Both the position numbers and the translations under genes were made by a program. A DNA stretch of 36,649 nt from JAGLTZ01 sp964637695 (GTDB taxonomy: Bacteria > Blakebacterota > Blakebacteria > Blakebacterales > Blakebacteraceae). The notes beneath the pieces were generated by a model. The model was not told where the DNA came from and searched no databases. It was given only the letters and a program-made list of their open reading frames with translations. How positions within the stretch are numbered: position 1 is the stretch's first letter; each line of letters starts with the position of its first letter. This document shows positions 1-6,690 of the stretch, piece by piece. The stretch is from NCBI GenBank assembly GCA_964637695.1, contig CAZWVF010000024.1:1-36649 (forward strand). The letters run 5' to 3'.

Positions 1-16
1 CAACCCAACCCAACCC
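1..16. repeat. Short CAACC tandem repeat at the window edge
   Basis: Three consecutive copies of CAACC followed by a C open the window. The repeat may continue outside it. No function can be assigned, and a sequence artefact at an assembly edge cannot be excluded. Confidence 0.45.
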
Positions 17-70
17 TGTAAGCTACAGTGGAATGAGGCAGATAAAGGAGAGATTGCATTCAGGTGATTA

Positions 71-95
71 TATTCATATATTCATAGGAATATAT
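71..95 (+). promoter_or_regulatory. Inverted and direct repeats in the fic promoter, candidate operator
   Basis: Positions 76-83 (ATATATTC) and 88-95 (GAATATAT) form a perfect 8-bp inverted repeat with a 4-nt spacer. It overlaps a direct repeat of TATTCATA (71-78 and 79-86). The element lies in a markedly AT-rich stretch 24 nt before the fic start codon. It could be a binding site for a repressor, possibly the Fic protein itself through its C-terminal winged helix. The repeats are seen; the operator role is inferred. Confidence 0.5.
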
Positions 96-119
96 TAGAA
101 TAACTTTGGAGGTGCCGGC

Positions 120-1298
120 TTGTATCGCTGGACAATAACTGATGATATCCGCGCCAATCTGCTCCGGATCGCGGAACTCAAAGACACCCTTGACAGACGG
201 AGCATTCTCCCCCGCCGCTGGGCCGGACGCCTGCGACGGGAACTGGAATCGGCCACGATTGCGGCATCAACATCCATGGAGGGTGTACCGGTCACGGTCG
301 ATGAGGTTCGCCGCATCCTGGCAGGTGATCGTCCGCCGGCGGTCTCTGAGGAGGACGCACAGCTGGTCCAGGGCTATCGGGACGCCATGTCGTTTGTGCT
401 TCGACGGGCGGATGATGCCTCATTCACCTGGCAGACCGAGTTGATCCTCGGCATCCACGACAGAGTATTGGCGGGCTCCTATGCTGCCGGTGCCGGCCGC
501 TTCCGGACAGGGCAGGTGCATATTGCTGACTCCGGAGCAGGCCGTCTTATTTTTACGCCGCCTCCACCCGATGTGATTCCCGAACTCGTTGCAGAGCTCG
601 CAGCCTTCGCTGAGGAGAATCAAACCGGAATCGAACCACCGATACTCGCGGCGATCATCCATGTGCGCCTGGCAGGTATTCACCCCTTCGCTGATGGAAA
701 CGGCCGCACGGCGCGGGTTCTGGCCTCATTGGCGATGTACCGTGGCGGCTATACCATTCCCGAGTTTACCAGTCTGGAGGAATACTGGGGCGCCCACCGT
801 GATGACTACTATGAAGCGTTCTCATGTCTCGGCGAGACCTGGGACCCTGGGGCGGAAGTGACCCCGTTTGTCTCAAAGCATGTCGGTGCCCAGCGGCTCC
901 AGGTAGACGCTCTCTCACTCCGACAGGCCACCGAACGAGAGATCTGGACGATCCTGGAGGACATCGCCACGGAGGATCTCTCCGGTCCGCCGCGATTCGC
1001 CGAGGCGCTGTTCGATGCCTTTTTCGGACGGGAGGTATCGAACCGCTATTATCGTGGCCTCACAGATGTATCCGTTGCGACAGCCACCAACGACCTGGGG
1101 CGGCTCGAGGCCAGTGGCATGCTGGCGGCGAGAGGCGCGGGCAGGACGCGTACCTATTCCGGAACCCATGAGCTGGTGGCGAAGATTGCGAGAATAGGAG
1201 GTGTCGAACGGGTCCCTGCTGATCCGGCCGTCCCCCTTGCCCGATCGAGACAAGCGATAATCGAGGAACTTGCGGGGCGGATTTCGGCTCCTGAGTAA
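120..1298 (+). CDS. Fic family protein adenylyltransferase (class II, with C-terminal winged helix)
   Basis: Fic enzymes transfer AMP, or occasionally another phosphate-linked group, from a nucleotide to hydroxyl side chains of target proteins in the cytoplasm. The core motif HPFADGNGRTAR lies at residues 188-199 with catalytic His188. Ser50-x3-Glu54-Gly55 in the N-terminal Fic_N helix matches the (S/T)xxxE(G/N) autoinhibitory motif, so this is a self-inhibited class II enzyme that needs no separate antitoxin. None is visible nearby, although the window starts just upstream. Residues about 275-365 look like a winged-helix DNA-binding domain, the architecture known from Shewanella SoFic. At 392 aa it is full length. 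The start is TTG, chosen because GGAGGT (108-113) sits 6 nt upstream. The target is unknown. Confidence 0.93.
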   Translation: MYRWTITDDIRANLLRIAELKDTLDRRSILPRRWAGRLRRELESATIAASTSMEGVPVTVDEVRRILAGDRPPAVSEEDAQLVQGYRDAMSFVLRRADDASFTWQTELILGIHDRVLAGSYAAGAGRFRTGQVHIADSGAGRLIFTPPPPDVIPELVAELAAFAEENQTGIEPPILAAIIHVRLAGIHPFADGNGRTARVLASLAMYRGGYTIPEFTSLEEYWGAHRDDYYEAFSCLGETWDPGAEVTPFVSKHVGAQRLQVDALSLRQATEREIWTILEDIATEDLSGPPRFAEALFDAFFGREVSNRYYRGLTDVSVATATNDLGRLEASGMLAARGAGRTRTYSGTHELVAKIARIGGVERVPADPAVPLARSRQAIIEELAGRISAPE

Positions 1299-1688
1299 CC
1301 CACTGGATCTGCACGGGCACCTGAGCTGGTTTCAGGGGGCATCAACTTTTACATCCATAGCGTAGGTTTGGTTCAGTTAGAGGGGCCTGCTGCCCTGTCA
1401 ATCCCCCGCAGCGCCTGAATCCCGAAAGAAGATAACGCGTGTGCAAAAGCCCTCGCGGCAGGTGTATGTCCGAACTGATGATCACCAGGCCGATGCAGGG
1501 TCATGACCACTGCAACCACAGGTACATCGATACGACCTGAACGGAAGGATATGGGTGCGTCGCCAGGGACCGGGAATTCACCATGAAGGTGGGGCGATCG
1601 GTCCGGAGGAAAGGCAAATCCTCGAGCAGGCGGCCTACTTTCGGATCTATCCGTAAAGAACCGGAATCTTTAGAGAAGAGTTTGGGAG
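1299..1688. other. Gene-poor interval, possible decayed coding remnant
   Basis: This 390-bp gap between the fic stop and the end of the converging metallophosphatase gene holds no convincing gene, terminator or RNA. On the plus strand, 1507-1656 is open for 49 codons to a TAA with a protein-like composition (for example EERQILEQAAYF near its end). It lacks ATG and a ribosome binding site and is preceded by an in-frame TGA at 1504. It may be a remnant of a broken gene. I do not recognise the family. Confidence 0.3.
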
Positions 1689-2681
1689 TTACCGTGGAGG
1701 TATGAGGCCCTCCTCGATCAGTTTTGTCCTGAACGCCCTCATACGGTGCCACGTATCGGTATCGGAGGCAGATCCGGGAGGCAGGGGGATATGCCTGCCC
1801 TGGAACCCGGAGACCACCCAGCTTCCCTCACCCTGCTCTGCTCTCGGTAATCCCGTAATATCCAGAACGGCCAGTCGCTGACCCTTGCCGGCGGCGCTCA
1901 TGCTGATAGTCCGCTCCTTCCGGAAAGCCTGCCGGTGGAGGAGCATTTCTCCGTCGAGAAGCACGTCAATCTCGGGAAAACGGTTGGGAATCTCCTCTGT
2001 TGTGCGGAAGGAGGCATGCACTATCACAACCTGCATGTCGGCAGGATCATCACCAGAATCGGACGCTGCAAGAGCAGATCTGAGGGAAGATTCCCACGGT
2101 TTAAGAATGCCATCTCGACCTGCCAGGTTTGGATCCACAACGTTCAGGAAATCGAGTTTCAAACCTGCGATCTTGAGCCTTAATACCGGTATGGTTTCAA
2201 CCCCGATGTCGGCATTTTCCGCCCTGTTGGTTAGGAGCGGCTTGTTTTCCAGCTCGGGCAGGTATTGTGCGAGATAATCGGGTGGCAGGGAGAGATCCTT
2301 GGCACCGAGCGCCAGAAGCTGATATCCCATTCTTTCCATCTCGTCCGACAGGAAAGCCGCCTGGCGCCTCCCCAGTTCGGTAGGTGGTCCGATGCGCGGC
2401 ACCTCGAAGAGATTGCCGAGATCGATCAGGAATACCGGACGCCCTATATCGCTGTTGCGGCGGATCGCCGCTGTTCTCTTGTCGAGGCCACCCAGCAGAC
2501 CTGCAGAACACTCGCATGGATCGATGTATCCCAGTGTATTTGCTGAGAAGAGGATCCTGAACCTGTGCCTCCTCTGCTGACCGTCGATGGCCGTGCCCGT
2601 CAGTGCTGCAGCAGAGAAGACCAGAAGAAGTATGAGGATTATCGACCGAAGTCTTCTGGATGATAAAACGTTCGTTGTCAT
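1689..2681 (-). CDS. Exported 5'-nucleotidase/metallophosphatase-like protein with degenerate metal site
   Basis: The fold resembles the calcineurin-like domain of bacterial 5'-nucleotidases (UshA type), which act in the periplasm. Residues 9-32 form an N-terminal membrane segment or signal peptide. The usual metal motifs are altered: the first DxH is replaced by SAN around residues 46-48, the GD position reads LGN, GNHE reads GAKD, and the terminal GHTH is replaced by DGE. One VHAS histidine remains. Directly after the first strand is P-C56-E-C58 followed by GLLGGL and R. These are the only two cysteines in the protein, so a thiol-redox or metal-ligand role is plausible. It is divergent from the thioredoxin-like gene. 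Start ATG has GAGGG about 10 nt upstream. Phosphatase activity is doubtful. Confidence 0.72.
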   Translation of the reverse strand: MTTNVLSSRRLRSIILILLLVFSAAALTGTAIDGQQRRHRFRILFSANTLGYIDPCECSAGLLGGLDKRTAAIRRNSDIGRPVFLIDLGNLFEVPRIGPPTELGRRQAAFLSDEMERMGYQLLALGAKDLSLPPDYLAQYLPELENKPLLTNRAENADIGVETIPVLRLKIAGLKLDFLNVVDPNLAGRDGILKPWESSLRSALAASDSGDDPADMQVVIVHASFRTTEEIPNRFPEIDVLLDGEMLLHRQAFRKERTISMSAAGKGQRLAVLDITGLPRAEQGEGSWVVSGFQGRHIPLPPGSASDTDTWHRMRAFRTKLIEEGLIPPR

Positions 2682-2739
2682 CCGCTTATACCCTCAGAGT
2701 TGAGACGTGATGGAGTCGATACTTTGTCCCGTTAAACAG

Positions 2740-2768
2740 AACATAAGATTATCTCACAATTGTGACAA
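2740..2768 (-). promoter_or_regulatory. Candidate promoter with internal palindrome for the metallophosphatase-like gene
   Basis: On the minus strand TTGTCA (2763-2768) and TATGTT (2740-2745) are separated by 17 bp, a fair sigma-70 match. A perfect 12-bp palindrome, TCACAATTGTGA (2754-2765), overlaps the -35 element and spacer. That is a typical place for a repressor to bind in this divergent intergenic region. The boxes and palindrome are seen; the function is inferred. Confidence 0.45.
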
Positions 2769-2870
2769 TGTGTCAGCATAATGATTTTATTCTTGAACGG
2801 TTTTGCAGCCGGCAATGTTCCCTGTATGCTTCAGCGTGTCGGCAGTACCTGATTCCGATAGGGAGGTGTC

Positions 2871-3398
2871 ATGCAGGGAGATACAGTTGAGAGAAAGAAA
2901 AGGACCTGGCAATGGCTGGCGGTTATCGGTTTTACCGCCATGGTGGTGTTCAGTTTCATTTCCTATATGAAAACTCCTGCCGATGCCGTCTTGAGGCCCG
3001 GTAACTCTCTGCCCGATCTGATCGTGACACGTGAGGATGGAACCGAGAGTACGCTGGCGGCCGAATCAGCAGGCTTCCGTGCGGTGCTGGTTGTGACTCC
3101 ATCCTGCGATTTCTGCACGGAACATCTAACCGATCTGGCGGTTGCTGCCAGGGATGATCCGGAAACAGCCGGGCAGGAATTAAGGGAGATCCTGCTGCTG
3201 GTTATTCGCTCCGATCTCATACCGCGGTCGGGTTTTCAACCTGCCTTCGATCTGGCCGGAGAGCTGGGGGCAATCCATGTGAATATTTCTGCCCCAGAGG
3301 CGCAGAAACTGGGGATAGTCGAACTACCTGTATCGATTGAGCTGGATTCAGAAGGGAATATCGCCTCTGTCAGTTATCTGATGCGTGAACCCCGCTGA
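2871..3398 (+). CDS. Membrane-anchored thioredoxin-like (TlpA/MauD-type) protein
   Basis: A predicted periplasmic thiol-disulfide protein of thioredoxin fold. Residues 13-33 form one N-terminal transmembrane anchor after a positively charged start. The redoxin domain follows, with an active-site motif C79-D-F-C82 in the context VVTPSC, typical of AhpC/TSA or TlpA-like proteins, and an ELPVSIELD segment corresponding to the cis-Pro region. There are no other cysteines. At 175 aa it is normal for a single-domain member. It stands alone on the plus strand, and its last 29 bp overlap the converging MauE-like gene. MauD and MauE work together in methylamine dehydrogenase maturation, but no mau structural genes are present, so the substrate is unknown. 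GGGAGG precedes the ATG. Confidence 0.78.
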   Translation: MQGDTVERKKRTWQWLAVIGFTAMVVFSFISYMKTPADAVLRPGNSLPDLIVTREDGTESTLAAESAGFRAVLVVTPSCDFCTEHLTDLAVAARDDPETAGQELREILLLVIRSDLIPRSGFQPAFDLAGELGAIHVNISAPEAQKLGIVELPVSIELDSEGNIASVSYLMREPR

Positions 3399-3882
3399 TC
3401 AGGAGCCTGTCGGAGAAACGCTCCGGCTGAACAATCCTCCATAATGCAACAAGGAAGAGCGCTGTTGAGAGGTTCTGCAGTGCTGCGATCCAGCCGATAT
3501 CGCGTGGCAGGAAGGGCAGGCATCCGCAGTCGCCCGAACCGCCCGCGAGAGTTTCGACCGCCAGCAGTATGCCCGTAAAGGCCCAGAAACCGGCACAGGC
3601 AGGCAAACCGTATTTCTTCCATGTAGGACCTGCCAGCAGTGTAACGGCAATAAATATTTCAAGAATCAGGCTGCCGACGGCGGGAAGGAGGGGAGGCACC
3701 CGGTCGAGAATGGAGTAGATAGTCATGGCCTGCACCGTGTTCTCCCAGTCGGCCACTTTTGTCACCACCCCGGCAGCGAAGACAATTCCCATTATCACCG
3801 AAACGATGCGGGCGGTCCTCTCCCAGAAGAGGGAGGGGGATTTCGTAACTTCGGTTGTCGGTTCTTCAGTCATTGGGTCCAT
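3370..3882 (-). CDS. MauE/DoxX-type integral membrane protein with CxC motif
   Basis: A four-helix membrane protein of the MauE/DoxX group, with hydrophobic segments at roughly residues 26-43, 66-88, 97-115 and 133-152 (numbering from ATG 3882). A Gly-Ser-Gly-Asp-C-G-C motif lies in the loop before the last helix, plus one further Cys in helix three. MauE members supply electrons or disulfide exchange for periplasmic proteins. The ATG at 3882 overlaps the aldo/keto reductase stop as TAATG, so the genes are translationally coupled. ATG 3873 is an alternative with better spacing from GGAGGT, and an upstream GTG at 3891 is also possible. The nearby thioredoxin-like protein is a natural partner. 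Function is inferred. Confidence 0.7.
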   Translation of the reverse strand: MDPMTEEPTTEVTKSPSLFWERTARIVSVIMGIVFAAGVVTKVADWENTVQAMTIYSILDRVPPLLPAVGSLILEIFIAVTLLAGPTWKKYGLPACAGFWAFTGILLAVETLAGGSGDCGCLPFLPRDIGWIAALQNLSTALFLVALWRIVQPERFSDRLLISGVHASDN

Positions 3883-4748
3883 TACCTCCACGCATACCTG
3901 GTTCCGCGGCGCGTCGGTTTTCTGTGCACGGCGTCACCGAAACGGACTGCTTCCCGATATCTCTCTTCTGAGAGCGGACCCTCAGCGATTCCTTCTATAT
4001 CCTCCTGCAGCTCGGCGAAGGTACGAGCACCGCAGAGGGCCGCATCCACGGCCGGGTGCGTCAGGGCGAACCTGTAGCACTCCGGTGCCGTCATCCCCTT
4101 TTCAAAACCCAGGTCGGGCCTCGATTTCAGCAGGTCACCCCAGCGTGTTGCAGTATAGGCCATCACACCCGGTTTCGGTTCGGGCAGTCGATTGAAAATC
4201 TCGGTTTCGGCTCCCCTGTGTGCAGCATTGTATCTCAGCATCATGACATCTGGCGCGGGATCGAGTTCGTTGGCCAGGCGAGCGGCAAGTTTGCGGTTAT
4301 GTATGGAGAAACCGAGGGCTCCAACCTGCCCCGATTCCTTCAACTCCTGCATGGCTCCCCATACAGATGGCCTCAGGAAGAACCGGTGTTGCACCCAGCC
4401 CATCAGCAGGATGTCGATCGTATCGAGTTCGAGGACCCTCGTGCACCTTCTCCAGTAGGCACCGACCATGCGGGGCAGGGGAATCCCCACGACCGATATG
4501 ATCACCATATCCTCCCTGTGTCCCGATCTTATCAATCGCCGTACACCTTCAGCGGCATCTTTCATTTTCGGTGTTACGAAAAAGGTGTTGAGTCCCAGCT
4601 CGTGAAAGGCTCGTTCAATATCAACAGGCTGGATCCGGCCGCCGAAAGGTCCCTTGCGGCCTGCGAAGGACCATGCTGCTGGAATGAGCCTGCTGACTTC
4701 CAGCCCTGTATTGCCCAGAGGGACCCTTCTTGAATTGTTTTCATCCAT
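3882..4748 (-). CDS. Aldo/keto reductase family protein lacking the catalytic tetrad
   Basis: The overall pattern is the (beta/alpha)8 aldo/keto reductase family: an N-terminal VPLGNTGLEVSRL, a GALGFSIHN segment, a MLRYNAAHRGAE segment and a C-terminal VDAALCGARTFAEL. At 288 aa it is near the usual length. By eye, all four catalytic positions are replaced: FFDTA reads FFVTP (no Asp), no Tyr occurs at the expected place a few residues on, the TK strand reads ISVVG, and the llH of the hydride-site strand reads LLMGW. NADPH-dependent carbonyl reduction is therefore doubtful; a binding or regulatory role is possible. AGGA precedes the ATG. It overlaps mauE-like by one base, suggesting one operon. 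Confidence 0.8.
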   Translation of the reverse strand: MDENNSRRVPLGNTGLEVSRLIPAAWSFAGRKGPFGGRIQPVDIERAFHELGLNTFFVTPKMKDAAEGVRRLIRSGHREDMVIISVVGIPLPRMVGAYWRRCTRVLELDTIDILLMGWVQHRFFLRPSVWGAMQELKESGQVGALGFSIHNRKLAARLANELDPAPDVMMLRYNAAHRGAETEIFNRLPEPKPGVMAYTATRWGDLLKSRPDLGFEKGMTAPECYRFALTHPAVDAALCGARTFAELQEDIEGIAEGPLSEERYREAVRFGDAVHRKPTRRGTRYAWR

Positions 4749-4763
4749 TGCATCAATCCTGTG

Positions 4764-4791
4764 CCCCGCAGCCGGGAGAGAGGCTGCGGGG
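4764..4791 (-). terminator. Strong GC hairpin between the M14 and aldo/keto reductase genes
   Basis: CCCCGCAGCC (4764-4773) and GGCTGCGGGG (4782-4791) form a perfect 10-bp stem with an 8-nt loop, 21 nt after the M14 stop and 16 nt before the aldo/keto reductase ATG. There is no U-tract on the minus strand. It could be a terminator, an attenuator or an mRNA processing/stability element in the leader of the next gene. Confidence 0.5.
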
Positions 4792-4811
4792 TTCGTATCA
4801 GGATACCGGTA

Positions 4812-6653
4812 TTATCGGGGCAGCTCAATCTCGACGCTGTGAACTCCACCGCGCGTTGAACCGATGGCGATTTTGATCGTGCGCTCATCGGCTCCACCTG
4901 TTTTCACGTACCAGGAAACCAACCTCATCGGCACATAGTCCTTCATCATGGAACCTTCGAGCCAGCCCATGTTCACACGGTTGGTGGTCATGCCACCCTG
5001 AGGCTGCGGAGCCATGCCGCCTCTGCCACGGCCTCTGCCGCCGCCGAAGGAGGGTCGGCGGGGAGTGCCGTCCTCGTTTACGATACTCATCCCCTCCGGA
5101 AGGGTGATCTCCGCGTAATCTTCGCGGACAATGTGGATCAGTTTGGCCTGTTCGAGGGCTGTAGGAAGGCGACCTGTGTTGCTGAAGAATCCTGTTACCT
5201 TGTAGACATCCTCGAGTCCTTCAACCTTCTCGACGTGCGTCCCCCTCACCCTTACCTGGGGCATCCATTCCATTTTCTTGACAGCCCACAGAACGTTGGG
5301 CAGAAGTTCCGCCTCCAGCATGGATGGCGGAGGATTCTGCCGGCTGAACTTGGGATTTGAACCGCCGACTTCCACTTCACCAAATTCCGGGTGCCGGACC
5401 TTTGTCCACGGCTGGATGTTGAATGGGGCAGACAGCCCGTTTACCCAGCGGTCACGCTCTTCCTGTGTTGAAGTCCCGTCTCCATCCAGGTCGACGCGGC
5501 CCCCATTCCACAATTCATCGCCATACCAGATGGAGCCGTAGGCGAAATAACCGAAATCGGGACTGTGCCCGAAGAGGGGATTGCCGCCCCCGTAATCCCG
5601 GAAGACATTACCGGTTCTCTCGTAACCGGTGATCCGGCTGCCGACCCGGTCGTACTCCAGGTACCACCACTCGTCCTTCGGAGCCATCAGCCGGTCGTCG
5701 CCCATGCTGGGCGGCCGCAGCAGCATTGGAACGGTGGTGTCGTAAGTTTCGACGGTGTTGATATTCGGGTGCTGCAGCAGGTAGACGACGATGTTGCGGA
5801 CTTCAGGTTCAGAGAGCGGGTATTCGCCGGCGCCTCTCTGGGTCCGTCCCCTGCCGGTGGCATCGTCTTCGGGATTGGGACGCCAGTTGAATGTGTAGTT
5901 GCGGTGCAGGTCGAGTCCGCCTGTGCCATCCTCGTTGTAGCGACCGTCACCGTCGTTGTCTATCCCTTCGGGGCCCATGCTGTAGAAGGGACCCCTGTCG
6001 TTGTCGGTGCGGCGGCGCATGCCGTTGGGTTGCGATTCGTCGATAACCCAGTCACCCTCAGGATCCTGCCATCTCATCTGGCGGCAGTAACCATCCCCGT
6101 CGAGATCCTCGTTGGGATCCTCATCGACCAGCCCGTCACCGTCGCTGTCGTAGGGACGGACGGTTGAGCGCAGGCTCTCGGCGGAGTGGTAATAGAGGTC
6201 GGAACCATCCGGATTCATCTTCGGGATTAGGTAGGCAGTCTTGTTGTCGACGATCTCGGTGACCACCGGGTCCACACCGTAGTTCTCACACAGATACTTG
6301 ATTGTGTAGAGAACGGCTTCTGCTCCGGTAACCTCGCCGGCGTGTCTGTTGCCATCGGCCCAGTAGGCCGACTTGTCAACGTGAGATCCTGTAGCCCTGT
6401 TCGTTATGATCACTCCCCAGACAGTGGTACCCAGATACGATTCTCCGATCGAGAACTTCTCCACAATGTCGGGATAGGTGCTGGCATAGTAATCCATGAA
6501 CGCCAGAGATGCTGCATAATCGTGGTAGCCGTCGAACTTCAGAAATGAGCTTGATTGAGCCAGAGGGAACTGGGCTTCCACGGTAGGTGCTGCTGCCGCC
6601 GTGGATGCCACGACCAGCAGTGCTGCTGCGGATAGGCGGATGCAACGGGGCAA
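4812..6653 (-). CDS. Secreted M14 zinc carboxypeptidase with Asp-rich calcium-type repeats
   Basis: M14 peptidases remove C-terminal residues from peptides with a zinc ion. I chose TTG 6653, because AGGAGG lies 6 nt upstream and a signal peptide (about residues 1-27, Ala-rich) then starts the 613-aa product. The open frame runs upstream into rluC. Zinc motif N-R-H104-x-x-E107 is present; D-L-H250-R-N-Y replaces the usual DLNRN. At the third zinc position, where relatives have His-Thr-Ser-Gly-Gly before LRP, this protein has Y-D305-T-T. The GDELW segment near residue 380 keeps the probable catalytic Glu. Several DxDGDG segments (about 170-190, 232-240, 388-393) resemble calcium-binding thrombospondin-type-3 loops. 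The distal region has a Gly/Arg-rich linker. Confidence 0.85.
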   Translation of the reverse strand: MPRCIRLSAAALLVVASTAAAAPTVEAQFPLAQSSSFLKFDGYHDYAASLAFMDYYASTYPDIVEKFSIGESYLGTTVWGVIITNRATGSHVDKSAYWADGNRHAGEVTGAEAVLYTIKYLCENYGVDPVVTEIVDNKTAYLIPKMNPDGSDLYYHSAESLRSTVRPYDSDGDGLVDEDPNEDLDGDGYCRQMRWQDPEGDWVIDESQPNGMRRRTDNDRGPFYSMGPEGIDNDGDGRYNEDGTGGLDLHRNYTFNWRPNPEDDATGRGRTQRGAGEYPLSEPEVRNIVVYLLQHPNINTVETYDTTVPMLLRPPSMGDDRLMAPKDEWWYLEYDRVGSRITGYERTGNVFRDYGGGNPLFGHSPDFGYFAYGSIWYGDELWNGGRVDLDGDGTSTQEERDRWVNGLSAPFNIQPWTKVRHPEFGEVEVGGSNPKFSRQNPPPSMLEAELLPNVLWAVKKMEWMPQVRVRGTHVEKVEGLEDVYKVTGFFSNTGRLPTALEQAKLIHIVREDYAEITLPEGMSIVNEDGTPRRPSFGGGRGRGRGGMAPQPQGGMTTNRVNMGWLEGSMMKDYVPMRLVSWYVKTGGADERTIKIAIGSTRGGVHSVEIELPR

Positions 6654-6690
6654 GGTCGGCCTCCTTCCGTCAGACGGGGATGTGTATGTA

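Noticed and set aside
5565..6167. A 200-codon plus-strand frame with a hydrophobic look, opposite the M14 gene.
   Set aside because: Antisense to conserved zinc and Asp-rich motifs of the M14 protein; composition is a by-product of DxDGDG codons.
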